DNA from: Gloeopeniophorella convolvens
Taxonomy: Eukaryota > Basidiomycota > Agaricomycetes > Russulales
Direction of reading: 5' to 3'
Length of the DNA stretch: 64,000 bases
Assembly: GCA_022496205.1 (NCBI GenBank)
Contig: WTXD01000030.1
Coordinates: forward strand, 62,001-126,000
Shown here piece by piece: positions 10,188 to 21,337 of the stretch. The notes beneath the pieces were generated by a model, which saw nothing but the letters and a program-made list of their open reading frames with translations, was not told where the DNA came from and searched no databases. Position 1 is the first letter of the stretch. Every line of letters begins with the position of its first letter. Made by a program: the position numbers and the translations under genes.

Positions 10188-12251
10188 ATGTTCAGAAGAC
10201 ACGCAAGAGACACCTTCACGCAGCCTTTGCGCGGGCAGTTTACGCGACAATCTGGCACACGGAGGGCCCCATCTGCTCTTTTGGGGGCAACAGCTCTCGC
10301 GACTTCTGTGGCCGTTGCTGTTACAGTCCAACAAGTCACCACAGAGCGCATTTACAACGACACACCTTCTGACAGTCCAACCCCTACGAAAACCGCCCGC
10401 GAGATCGCTCCTCAGGCGAAGATTGAAGAGGAAAGACTCGTGTTACTTGTCTGGGGTACGAACAGGTGAATATCAACCTGCTCCTATCCTCCCTTCATGC
10501 CCCTTAGCCAAACCTCACGAGGTCACGTATCATCTCCCCAGACGCGGTTGGCGCAGGTCAGACTCGCACACCGTCCGAAGTATCTTTCTTGCAAGATGTT
10601 GCGCTCCGCGACTTGGCAGTACACACGTCCCATGCAGCCTGTGTCGATGCAAGAGGAGATGTGTACCAGTGGGGTGACGGCTTCTTCGCCACAACCTCTG
10701 CACAAAGTCGGCGGGAGCCCACCTTGACATTACGGGGCAAGGTGCGTTCACAAATCTTCTGATGTCCATCTAGTGCTTAATCGGTCGCAGAATATTGTTC
10801 GCGTCCAGGTTACTGAGTCCCGCGTGTTTGCGCTCTCTGCGTCGGGGAAGGTATACGCAATATCTGCACAGGCGGCTGAACAAATCCTTACGCCCGGGTC
10901 TCCAACGCCTTCGAGTACACCTTGGTGGAGCACGGGCTGGCTATAGGGTGAGGAGGCGGGTGTACGGCACTCGGAAATCACTCCCGCCCAGCCTCTAACC
11001 TGGGGAGAAAAGTGAGCTTCATTCCCCTCTCGGGAAGTACACCTGATCATTCAATCAACTCAGAATTGTCTCTATCTCTTCTGGACGGGACCATTTGCTC
11101 GCCCTAACTTCTTCTGGCCGTACGTTCGCGCACCCTATCTCCAAGAACGCCAACACCTACGGGCAGCTCGGACTTCGTAAATTCGACATTCCTGACCCGT
11201 CGTCTTCGACACCAACAGCGCGACTCCATGTTGAACTCACGCCGAGGGCTGTTGTGGATCCGTATGCGAAGAGTTTTCGCTACGCACGCCAGACGTCTTC
11301 GTCCGGTTCAGCACTGCCCCCCGTATCTGAAAATCTCGTCAGCGTCGACGATCGCGCCATCAACTTCTCCGATAGATTCTTCGAAGTACCGGCTTTGAGA
11401 GGTGTTCATGTTGTCCAGATTGCTGCGGGCTCACGGAGCAGTTTTGTGAGAACAGACAATGGGAGGGTCCTTGGCTGGGGCGCGAATGACTATGGGTATG
11501 CTTCCGTCAGAAACCTGCCGTCCTTGCTTAAAAACTTTGTTCGTCTTCAGACAAATTGGCCTTGGTGGTAGTGTTGCTCTTGACACAATCATGGCCCCAA
11601 CCGAAGTGGTGCTTTGGAGGAACACTCCGAATGGCGCCCGTGCCCAATGCGTTGACCTGAATGTCGGCGGAGACCTGGCGTTCTTCACTGTCGAACGGAT
11701 CGACGGGACTTCGATCGGAAGCATCGATGTCTTGTCTTGTGGAGGCGGCGGGCAATATGGCGGGTTGGGGAATGCTTTATTCAGCAATGCGCAAAGTGTC
11801 CCTGTCCGCATAAAAGCTGTCAGTGGGTTGCTTGAATGTAGGTCGTTCGCGGGATGATTCTCACAATGTACCTGATATGTTATCCACGTGGACAGTGTCT
11901 GAGAAAACCAATAACCTGCAGCCCATTACGCCGCAGGCCCTATCCGTATCACCAGATGGGCACGTCCTACTCACCCTCGACACACATGCGCGCGCCGGGC
12001 CCGGAGGCAGTGGGAGGGATTTACTCGCATGGGGGACGAATTACGACTACCAAGTGGGCAACGGGAGGCGCGCGAGCATTGCGGTGCCCACGACGCTGGA
12101 ATGTGCCAACGGATCCCGCCTCATGCTGAACAAGCGACGGGCGGCGGTAGTGCGGGATCCGCAGGGGCGGGTCTGGCGTCGGGGCGTCGACGTTGAGCAG
12201 GTTGCTGTCGCCGGGCATGGGCTCAGCCTGATTTATTGGAGGATATGCTGA
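10188..12251 (+). CDS. RCC1-repeat mitochondrial protein, FMP25-like, with an in-frame TAG
   Basis: Six exons (10188-10465, 10522-10741, 10791-11011, 11064-11495, 11551-11837, 11896-12251) keep phase throughout, for 598 codons. The N-terminus is basic (MFRRHARDTF), then a hydrophobic segment (ALLGATALATSVAVAVTV), as in membrane-tethered mitochondrial proteins. RCC1-type blade motifs follow: VLLVWGTNR, HAACVDARGDVYQWGDG, ISSGRDHLLALTSSGR, VLGWGANDYGQIGLGG and LLAWGTNYDYQVGNG. Yeast Fmp25 has this layout and is linked to complex III assembly. Codon 218 (10944-10946) is TAG in the context STGWL-stop-GEEAG, where Trp (TGG) would be natural. No intron of reasonable size removes it. The allele may be null, or the base wrong. 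The family is fairly clear; orthology to FMP25 is inferred. Confidence 0.72.
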
Positions 12252-12408
12252 GGTTGCCACTCGAGCCGCCAAGCAGGTAAAGGGGTTACTGAGCGCCCGA
12301 GCCCGACCCGAAATCAGTGTAAACCATGAGGCATCGATTTACTACACTATTAATAAGTACACCCCCTCTCTCTCCTCCGCCTTTGTTTCGTCTTTCCCTC
12401 CAAGTACG

Positions 12409-13518
12409 ATGACCACCTCGCTCTCGTCGTCCATAGACATACTCTCGCTCACTTCAAGTACAACATGGGCGGGTGATTCACCCTCGGACGAGGATGAGAT
12501 CGTCTGGTCTCTTTCGTCCTCGGCCGTCCTGTCTTCACCGTCGGTAGTTGGTTCACCTCGCTCTGAGACTGCGGATGTCGTGCTAGTGCCCCGCGCCGAC
12601 CCAAGCTCAGGCCAATCTCTTCTCCCGTCCGCTGAGGCTATCGCTGAGGCGATGGCTACCCTCTCTCTGAACCCCATGTCGCGTTCAATGCACATCGACC
12701 GCACTGCACCCGCCCCTGCCCCCGCCCCCGGCACTACTTCTGCTTCCTCACGATCGCCCTCACCAAAAAAGAAGCAACGCAGTCCGAGCAAGAAGGCTAC
12801 CCTATCACCCCCGCACGAGCGGACACCGTCCCCTCCTGAGCGGAAGAAGAAAGCCAAGAAGGCCAAGAAAGCCAAGGGCGCGTCGCCTGCGCAAAGCAAG
12901 ACGGACCTTGGTGCATCGGCTTCGGCCACGCCAATGGATGACACTCCCAGCAAGCGCACAGAGAGAAAGAGGAAGGCGGCGGCTGGCGCCGCCCCCACAA
13001 ACCCCACTGAGAGGCCCGCGTCGGGGCTTGGCTCGCGTACGGTGGTAGACGATGTCTCCGAGGCTGGGGACGAGCCGTCATCGGGGTACCACGAAGCGCG
13101 CAAGTACATGACGTCGTGCGTGCCCCTCTAGCGCGTCCGCACGCACGCATCCGCTGACCGGCGCGCCGCCGCACACAGGTACCTCGCACACCCGGCGGCT
13201 GCGGGCAACAACGGCTCCGCGCTGCAGGTGCTGCATGCGCTCATCCTCGAGCTGGGCCTGCCGGGTGTAGCGGGCAAGTTTTCGATCGCGGAGCTGCCGC
13301 GCTCGCTGCGGAAGGCACGGGCGATGCTCAAGAGCCAGGTATTCATCAACGTGCGTGACTACCTCGCGGTGCGCGAGCAGGGCCAGGCCGCGCTGCAGCG
13401 CGCGATGCACCCGAGCCGCAGCAGCCTTGTCAAGGAGGTGCGCAAGGGCAAGCGGATGCCCGTGCGTGAGGTGAAGGAGGCCGGCCTCAACGTTCTATTA
13501 ATCAACACGCGCGGCTGA
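12409..13518 (+). CDS. Lineage-specific protein with Ser/Pro/Lys-rich disordered N-terminus (348 aa)
   Basis: Two exons (12409-13115 and 13179-13518, intron gtgcgt...cacacag) make 348 residues. The first 230 are disordered and rich in Ser, Pro, Ala and Lys, with basic clusters such as SPKKKQRSPSKK and ERKKKAKKAKKAKG that could act as nuclear localisation signals. The C-terminal 115 residues, from YLAHPAAAGNNGSALQVLHA to VNVRDYL-like segments, look helical and more constrained (ELPRSLRKARAMLKSQVFI). No known domain was recognised. It is tandem to the FMP25-like gene and convergent with the DPBB gene. The splice keeps frame, and there is no stop in the exons. Function unknown. Confidence 0.65.
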
Positions 13519-14005
13519 CCGTGCCCCATCAACGCGTTTCGGACTCTCACCTTGTTTCCGAAGTATTGAAGTGCTATCATGTATGTTATTGATATTGCTT
13601 GCTCATCGTGTCTCCAATTGCTCTACTCAGGGCTTGAATTTTTATTCTTGGCTTGTATCAACAGCTACCCGCTTCTTCTGTACCATATCATATATCAAAC
13701 ATTTACCATCATGTGTTGGTTGCCGTTCATCAGTATCACTTAACTGACATGTCTGGCACGGAGCGCGACTTCGCTTTCACACTAATGTCATTCTTATTGC
13801 AACTTGCAAGTGTGAACAGACAAATGATCAACACTACTATGTTTCCGCTCAACGGCCTCCGAGCCAAACAAGAGAGCCAGCCCCAGCATGGTCAAAGGCT
13901 AAGAATAACAGAGTATAACCAATCAAATAAAGCGTTGGTGAAATAATACGGTAGGGTATGTGTTGTCTAGGTCCGACGTTCCAAACCTACTCAAACAACG
14001 CACAA
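13519..14005. other. Convergent intergenic region
   Basis: About 490 bp between two convergent genes. AT-richer than its surroundings, with AATAAA-like signals near 13925 (plus strand) consistent with 3' ends. Nothing else seen. Confidence 0.4.
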
Positions 14006-15102
14006 CTAGGCGTTGTGAGCTTCGACAAGACCACCAAGGCCAATGACGGCCTTGTTCAACGCATTGAGGTTCTGGGGGCTCTGCGCGTTGGACACCACAA
14101 CGCCGGTCTGCTGAGCAAGACCGCTAGCGGGACCAGTGCTCACATTGATACTTGTGGGAACAGTAATCGAGCTGGACGAGGACGAAGAGGACGAAGAGGA
14201 CGAGGAAGTCGTCGTCGTGGAATGGGTCGTGCTCAAAGTCGTAGAATGAGTCGTCGAAGTGCTCGAGTGAGTCGTGCTGGGCGGGGGCGGCGGGGGAGGA
14301 GATGAAGATTCCTTGTGAGTGGTGGGAGGGGGAGGAGGGGGGTCATCGTGGGTGCTGGTAGTGGGCTTCGGGGGAGGAGGCGGCGGGGGAGGGGCGTGGG
14401 TGGTCTTGGGGGGAGGAGGGGGAGGAGGGGGAGGGGGAGAATCGTTGCCACTACCGATGAAGTTCCAGGTACCCGAAAGGACACCGACAGACACGTCGGC
14501 GAAAAATTCAAAGAGGCCCTGGGTAAGGTCGAGACCAGCATAAGGACAGCCGGGGCACTGTGGGACGCGTGCTTAGATGGGAGAATAGCGGAGGACGTGC
14601 AGCCTGGACTCACCTCGTCAACGATCTGCGCGGTAGTGGACTTGGCGCCAACAGAGATTGAGATCATCTTGAAACAGTTGGGACCAGGGTATCCGCCACC
14701 GAATTGCTACACGCAAAGGGTCAAAACAGAACGGGTAGCTGGGTAGCAAAGAGTACTGACAGCGCTGTTCAAGGCGACGACCTGATCAGAAGAGTCAGAT
14801 ACATGTTTTTGGCCAAGGTTTGAAAATGACTAACAAAGGCAGAAGCAGGGTAGGTTTTGCCACAGGCCGTGCTGGTAGATAGATGAGAATTTGGGGGCAG
14901 AGAGAGAAAACAGAGGTACGTACGTGCCGACGGTGATATCGTAGTAAGTGAAGCGGGCATCCGAGAAACGCTTCTCGAGAACGTCACCACGAGCCCGGTG
15001 GGCGAGGTCCGAGTGACGACGGGCATGGCCGCCGCCACTGTGGGCAGCGAGCGCGGCGAAAGGAAGGGAAAGCGCGAGGAAGGTGGTTGCAAACGAGCGC
15101 AT
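14006..15102 (-). CDS. Secreted double-psi beta-barrel (expansin/RlpA-like) protein with Pro/Ser-rich tail
   Basis: Five exons on the minus strand (15102-14924, 14871-14835, 14781-14761, 14706-14614, 14557-14006) give 293 residues in consistent phase. Residues 1-20 (MRSFATTFLALSLPFAALAA) are a signal peptide. LEKR just before the mature domain resembles a Kex2 site. The domain FTYYDITVGTTACGKTYP...VVALNSAQFGGGYPGPNCFK...QIVDECPGCPYAGLDLTQGLF is the DPBB fold of basidiomycete expansin-like/barwin-like secreted proteins. The C-terminal half is poly-Pro blocks, Ser/Thr runs and a short conserved end (ALNKAVIGLGGL). It probably acts at the cell surface or on plant walls; catalysis is not implied. 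Confidence 0.85.
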
Positions 15103-18100
15103 TGTATGGGAAAGAGGGTGGGTGAGCTGCTTGAAAAAGCGCGAGGGGCCTGTTTATGAGAAGAGTCCTGGCAGAGGCAGAAGGAGAAAACGAGGGCGAG
15201 GGCGAGGAATACGGCAGGCTGCTGCTGCTCACAGTTACCCGGGCGTATAAAAAAGAGGGTTCTCCGCTTGGTTCTCCGTCCGCGAAAACGTGACCGTGAC
15301 CGTCACCCATCAGCGGTCGTGAAGCAACAGCCCGCCCCCACGTGACATGACAGCCGCCGGCCATCGTCTCCCGCCTTTTCCCATCATCAGCCGCGTGCGT
15401 CCATGCCGCAACTGCTAATCAGGGCCACTCTCGGTCCAGCACCCAACAGCGCCCGCGGTCCTCTTGCCCATCTCTCAGCTGTCGAACGTACGCGCGCACA
15501 ATTGCAGCTCCCATGACATTATGTAGCAGCTTGCTAGATATACCCGCGCCCTGCCGAATGTAGATCAACGGACAAACATATGCAATCTTGGAGGCGAAAA
15601 GTCCCTGTGCTAGAACGCACCGGACACGTATTAAGCAAAAGCGATGCAAAAAGCCGAGCTAATACTAGCAGACGGACCGGTCTCGGCTTCTAGGCGATCC
15701 CATAGTAGCCCGAGACATGATGCAACCCTCTTCTCTAGTGCTTGAATCACAGAGTGCAGTATGTTATCGAGCCTGGGACGTTTCGCTGCGTGGACGGTGG
15801 CTCACTTCTTCGGTACTTACCAAGAGCCGTCGACCGACCGGAAACCGATGTGAGCAGCTGACTGTCATGTAGCTAGCGCCAACCCTCGCCAACCCCAATG
15901 CACGCTACGGCATGGTCTTCCAGCGCTTCCGTAAGGGTAATTGAAACCGGCTTGAGGAGGCCAGGCGCCGAATACTGCCATGACCGTTCTGGCACCCACG
16001 TTGTGGGCTACGGCGCCAGTAGGATGACGGCAGATGCGCGGCTTCAGGAATTTTTTGCAAAATGGGGACCGTTTGGGGCCGCAGGACGAGTCTTCAGTAA
16101 CTTACTTCAGTGGTTTGCACGTGCGATAAGGCAGGTCTACACGTTTTGCACGATGTGACATGAGGTTATGGCCATGCCCGGGAATATGGGTCAGCATATT
16201 TTCTTGTCCCCAGGCGCTTGAAGAAAGCAGCAGGTTGTTGTGATCCACGAGGCGTGAACTCACGAAGTTAAGAGCTACCGGAGCCTGTGGCAGAAGCCGC
16301 AATCTCGTCCATAGTATCACGCTGATCAAATAGCGCTGGCGCTGAATGAGTCGGTGATTATGTGATCATGTCAACGACACGCCCAAAACACAACCAAACA
16401 GGCAGCGTTGGCCAACTGGACGCGTCTGACCGAGACGCGTCGACTGCACCCAACTCCCGACGACTCCATCATTCGTACTCTGCAGATCCACCTCACGCAC
16501 ACCGCGCACGCCTTTCCGAGGACCTTCAACGCTCCTGGTCTCTCTTCCACTTTTCCTGCTCCGGCCTCCCACGAATCCGCTTGCTGCTTGTAGCCAACAA
16601 GATCCATTCCACTCCAACCCAGTGGGATGTCATCTAACCCTAAGTTATCATCGGCTTCCTCCGCATTCATCTCAGTTCGGTATCGACACCCTTCCCTGCC
16701 TGGCTCGGACGTGAGCGACATGTTCCACCCGTGGCACTCGCGTTGGTTTCTGCCTGGCGTCTGAATCGAGACAGTTGTGCGCGAGCCAACCCATGGCCTG
16801 CATTCACTCGTCATGACTTGTCCATCACCATCCTCCGCATCTCCGGAAAGTGCATTGTGTCACAAGCTGGCCCCTTCTCCTTGGTGCACAAACAGGTTCT
16901 CGTCAAGTGCTGCCTAGGGATCCTTGCGCTTCGTCCAACCGCACCCCCCCCCCCCCCACACACACACACAGGATACCACATGCAGAGTCTGAAAGGGAGT
17001 GATCCCGGACTAAGACTATGAAGTGGACATCCCCCCGGGACTGGTGCGGCGACAAGCTATGAGGAAGGCGGCGCCGAAACGACGCAGAATCGCGCGCCCG
17101 GAGTTGTGTGGACTGGACACAACGCACTAGAGACGCGTCCACGGTCTGCCTTCGTTGGATGCATGATGCACATCGAACGAGCCACGCACGAGGCCTGGGC
17201 TCATGCCCTCGCAGCGCAGGACACACACAAGTCGCCGTCGCGTGACTCCATTTGCCTGCTGTCGCTCCTTGTCTACTATTCTTGCGCCACCCCACGCGTC
17301 ACCCACGTCATCCATGGATACCCCAGCAGGGAAACGTCGACGTTCCTTTGGAACAGGACACACATACTGAATACGAGGCTGCCGGGGCTTCTGCCCCTCA
17401 AGAGCTCTGCTCAACCCGGCGACGCTTTCGTCGGATTTGCTCGCCGTGGGCCACTTTGCCATCTCTGCGGCGCCCTTCGGGGAATTGCTGCAGGGCGCGA
17501 AGTCAGGGGCCCGAAAGCGTTTTCCAACGTCGCTTAATCCGCATGGCTTCGTGGCGAAAGGAATCGTGGACTCGAGGTCGGCGTCGGGATCAGCGGAACA
17601 CACGGGCGCGCACAGGAAAGCATGCAAGGTGTGCAACAACAGGTCGCGTCACTGCACCGTCCGGTGGCGGATGAGGGGTGCTGCTTCTATACGAGCAGTC
17701 CTGGATCGAGTGCATCAGGCGGCGGTCCTTGAGGAAGCGTTCGCGCCGGATCTTGGAACCTCCGCCAGGTACACCTACCCACCCCCAACTGCTGCCCTTT
17801 CTCCCAGAAAGGCGCACGATGGCGCAGCCGCGCGAGTAGCCTGTCTCTCGCCGCAGAGCCCCACGATCTCCGCGGACTCCACAAACAGAGCGGCCTGAAG
17901 CTGCCGTCGACGCACTCCCGCAACCCAGCCACATACTCCCGCCCCTCGTTCTACAGCCCGCCTGCGATGACCCGTCTCCTCGAGCCGACCTGTCCCCAGC
18001 GCGCCTGCACTTCCACCCCCCCTCGACGTGACCAATCTCGTCTTCCCAGCGCGCCTCCCGCTGTTCGCCGACTCGGTCCACCGAACGATGCCTCCTGACG

Positions 18101-18914
18101 CGCGGCCGCACTGCAACCGCTCTCGGGCGTCCTGGGTTGCGACGCCCCGCGGGGCGCCGCAAAGAGCTACGCGCTCGCCGCCAGGGCTGTCCAGTAGATG
18201 CACGCGCTTTGCAATGGTCGCGCGCCGTGAGGATCGCCTGTGGAGCGACGAGGGCAGTGGGGCTCACGACGCGTCCTGGGGAGAGGAGAGTCGACGGGGC
18301 ACGCACCGGAAGCCGGGCGCGACGGCCAGGCCGGATCGGAGCGGCGAGCAGGCCCTGTGCGCCGCCGCGTGGCGGCGAGAGGATCAGCGGGAGCGTGTGG
18401 CCGGCGGGAACGCGGCAGCGTTCGCCGCCCTGGGAGACCTGCAAACGGAGCGCGTGACTGTGGTGGTCGGAAACGCGCGTTGCCTCGTGCCGCGTGGAGT
18501 ACGTGAGGAGCAAGAGGCAGGCAAGCGCGCGGCCCTGGTCGCGAGACTGGCGCTGTAGCGGGGGAAGCACAGCTTCGAGAGACGGGTGGTGTGCTGATGT
18601 CATAATTTTTTCCTCTGTCGCTTTCGCAGCGATGCTTGGGGCCACAACGCCGTGACTTTGCGGCACGCCATTCTCGCTGACATTGTCTCATAACTAGGTG
18701 TCGCGTGCCACTGTCGCCAACCGGCGGTCCGATTATACTGTATACGGTATATATATATCCAGGTCAGGTAAGCGAGGGTCCTTTGGAGGGGATCGCGAAA
18801 TTGTCATCGTGTTATCGTGAAGGCGTTCAGTTGGGGTACCATAGGTGTCGTGTAAGTTGATTAGGTCCGTAATCAGAATCACTACATTTTGCACAAGGCA
18901 GAAATACCATTGGT
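15103..18914. other. 3.8-kb stretch without a recognised gene
   Basis: No family was recognised on either strand. From 15.1 to 17.1 kb the sequence is moderate in GC with short frames only. From about 17.1 to 18.6 kb it is GC-rich and both strands stay open for long distances (for example 17590-18666 minus, Arg/Ala-rich, and 17437-17898 plus), which is what GC-rich noncoding DNA gives by chance. One plus-strand frame has CKVCNNRSRHC near 17620, but no second cysteine half follows. The part just upstream of 15102 should contain the DPBB-gene promoter. Confidence 0.5.
16944..16970 (+). repeat. C14 homopolymer followed by (CA)n microsatellite
   Basis: Fourteen C in a row followed at once by a CA dinucleotide run of about 13 bp. 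A compound simple repeat inside the gene-poor stretch. Confidence 0.85.
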
Positions 18915-20211
18915 TCAGCGATCACCGTGCGGATTGCTTCTCTTAGTAGTATAAGCAGAGTCCCTAGGCCTTGCCATGGTTTGGTTGATCAGCCCAGCTT
19001 CGAGGGCAGTCGCGTCACCTGGTGCATCCATAGGGGGCGTACCTCCCCATCCATAGTCCCATCCACCTTCGCGGGCCACAGGTAGCATTGCCCCGGAATC
19101 AAGGGGCGGGACTTGATACGTAAAAGAAGGCGTGCTTCCTGTGGTGCCGCCATGGAGGAAGAGAGACGAGGTTCGGGGGAGTAGGAGGTGGTTGAAGCGG
19201 AAGTCGAAGACCGCCGCAAAGGTTTGTCGGAATGCGACTAGTGCAGTACAGGTCCCGATGATTGCGCCGAACACGACGTTGTACCAATTGTGAACTGTGG
19301 CTACCATCAGAAGCACTGCGTAAGAAGGGAATGACAAGGTCGTACATTTGTCAATGGTGAGAGCACCGGCGATGAGTGTCGCGCCGAGCAGAGGCGCAAA
19401 CATGACGATCGTCTTCCAATAGGCCGGATTATGTGCGCTCATCACCTTAAGCTGGGCATTGAAATACAGGGCAAGGTAGACGAATCCAGCAAACGCGGCG
19501 GTGGAGTGGCCCGATGGGAAAGACTCCAGCGAATCGTCGATCTGGTCCTTGTCGCCAGTGCAGATAGAACGATCATAAAATAGGGAGGCGAAGCCGACAC
19601 CAGTAGGTGCCGAACCCTGTGGGACGTTGGGCTTGCATACGTCGTAGAAATGCGGGCGGAGTCCACCGATGAGCGATTTGATCCAGACCTACTCGAGTTA
19701 ACACATACTGAGAGCCATGCAGACGAATGGTGACATACTTGGAAAACGGCGGCAGTTATCAGACTTTTGAGTAGACCCATCGTAGTTGTCAGCAGGTCGT
19801 TCAGGCTGTGCCTCCGCACTTGGAACAGGCAGAAGAAGACAAACGGAACTATAAATGACAACAGAGCGGAGAGCCATATCGGAACAATCTCTTTCCTCAG
19901 AGGATAGGCGAACTCAGGGTACACGACTTAGCCGTCCTGGAAGAATACGGGAAAAGATCGCGTTGGCGCGGGTGCTATCCTGCGGTCAGTTTGTACATTC
20001 TCAGGGCTATACTGGGATCCGCACCTGCTTCATATATGCCCAGGCCCAGGGCCCCCATGGCAGCCATTGTGACGAGGTCGACACCATGTAGCCTAAGCCA
20101 TAAGCCCGAGCTGAAACGCGAATAGCGAGCGCCACTCGAAGCTTCTAGAGTCGCACCGCTCTCTTCTACTTCCTGACGGCGGTCGTTCATGGGGGTTAGG
20201 AAAGTAAGCAT
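18915..20211 (-). pseudogene. PAP2-type lipid phosphate phosphatase (DPP1/LPP1-like), disrupted
   Basis: Four minus-strand exons (20211-20025, 19974-19739, 19688-19346, 19294-18915) keep phase for 382 codons and encode a multi-pass membrane protein. Phosphatase motif 1 is intact (KSLIGGLRP) and motif 2 is intact (FPSGHSTAAFAG). Motif 3, normally SR-x5-H-x3-D, reads AL-TIDKF-H-NWY-N, so Ser/Arg and the Asp are replaced while His remains. Codon 78 (19928-19930) is TAA in FFQDG-stop-VVYPEFAYPLRK, where Glu is the usual residue. Working family members dephosphorylate diacylglycerol pyrophosphate and phosphatidic acid in vacuole or ER membranes. Stop plus motif loss point to a dead gene. An allele-specific null or a base error remains possible for the stop alone. 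Confidence 0.75.
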
Positions 20212-20538
20212 GGTCACAAAGGTCGAAGAGCATCTTTATGCGTCGGCCGCAATGATGACGATGGTGCCAGTGATGCAGTGGTGACTCCACGGCACGAGCA
20301 TTCTTTTCAATGGGGCTACGCCAAGAGATGGCTGCCGCGAGCGGTCCAATGTAGTCACCACATGTCAAAGCCGCTGCCAAGCTGAACGTGGCTCTGTCTG
20401 AACGAACTCTGTTGCATGGTTGGATGTGGGGTGCGGGGTACAGTGATGACGCTACTCGTGACATAATGGGGCATGCGCTCGGCAGGTGGAGTACACGTGG
20501 ATGTTCGTCAGAATCACCGGGTGTTGTTCCCAGTCGCA

Positions 20539-21304
20539 TTATTCGCGAGCTGGGGTGGGCGGTGTCAAGACCAGTTGCAACGGGCCCGCGTATGATCCGC
20601 TCTCCGACTCGACGTCCACAAAGATTGGCTGGTTCGGTTTCAAGTCCAGAGACGCCTGCGAGCCCTTCCGCCCCAGAGACGCTAGATCAGAGTCCGACAA
20701 TTGGCGGACAAGGGCAGGTCCGAGTCGAGTCCTGGATCTGCGTCGCAACAGTAGGTGGGCCATTAGGAGCCCAAGAGAGATAAGCAACACCCCGGAGAAA
20801 ACGCCAGCAAGTGCAACTGCTGAAGGCACACCCGAGGCACGTTGGCACAGGTGATGTTAGCTCTAGCACCCACTCGTCCATCGCGGATGCCGGAAGGGGG
20901 ACTCACAGGGGGAGATACTCATGACAGGCTGCATAGTAGTGTAATGAACGGAGAGTAGAAGGAGCGGAGTCTCTATAGGCTGTGTGAAGCGCGACGACGT
21001 GCGTCGCGTCTGATGGCCCGAAGATCGCTTCGCTGGGGATAGCCAGAAGTTGGTGACCGAGACTCGTCAAACTCGAAGGAATTTGAGTTGAAGGCCAGAA
21101 ACTCTCCAGCCTGGGGGATTCAAAAACATTTGACTGCCATTGTGCCTGGCAGGCATAACACGTGGGAAAGATAAGATAAGATCCAAGATCAGACTTCCGA
21201 GTCTGAGTCCGTGCTGGCAGCAACTCAGTCGGCGTCTCTGAGGGTGTCTTTGTTCCTTTCGCAACGCAACCATCATCAACGACATCATTCTCGGAGTTGC
21301 ACAT
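20539..21304 (-). CDS. Cys-containing ectodomain / single-pass membrane protein, gene structure unresolved
   Basis: The 5' part (about 21304-20910) contains FPTCYACQAQW and then a sequence like LTSLGHQLLAIPSEAIFGPS and STLRSLHYYAACHEYLPL. The 3' part (20829-20539) is a clear transmembrane helix (VALAGVFSGVLLISLGLLMAHLL) followed by LRRRSRTR and a Ser-rich cytosolic tail. A gtgagt donor follows YLPL, but no acceptor joins the two parts in frame: the best one reads into the wrong frame just before the membrane helix. Either a base is missing near 20845-20870 or an intron is missed. The layout resembles basidiomycete one-pass surface proteins of unknown function. It is divergent with CRM1, with almost no spacer. 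Confidence 0.5.
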
Positions 21305-21337
21305 ACAAGGAGCTGAAGTCCGGAGGCCACTCTACCC

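Noticed and set aside
14233..14667. Gly- and Arg-rich plus-strand and Pro/Leu-rich minus-strand proteins over the DPBB gene
   Set aside because: Other-frame readings of the Pro/Ser repeat tail.
17600..17660. Zn2Cys6 transcription-factor start (CKVCNNRSRHC)
   Set aside because: Only the first three cysteines are present; the second half of the cluster is absent in all frames and no fungal-TF domain follows.
17590..18666. 358-codon minus-strand open frame as a gene
   Set aside because: Arg/Ala-rich, low complexity, overlapped by equally long frames on the other strand; typical of GC-rich noncoding DNA. No motif or intron support.
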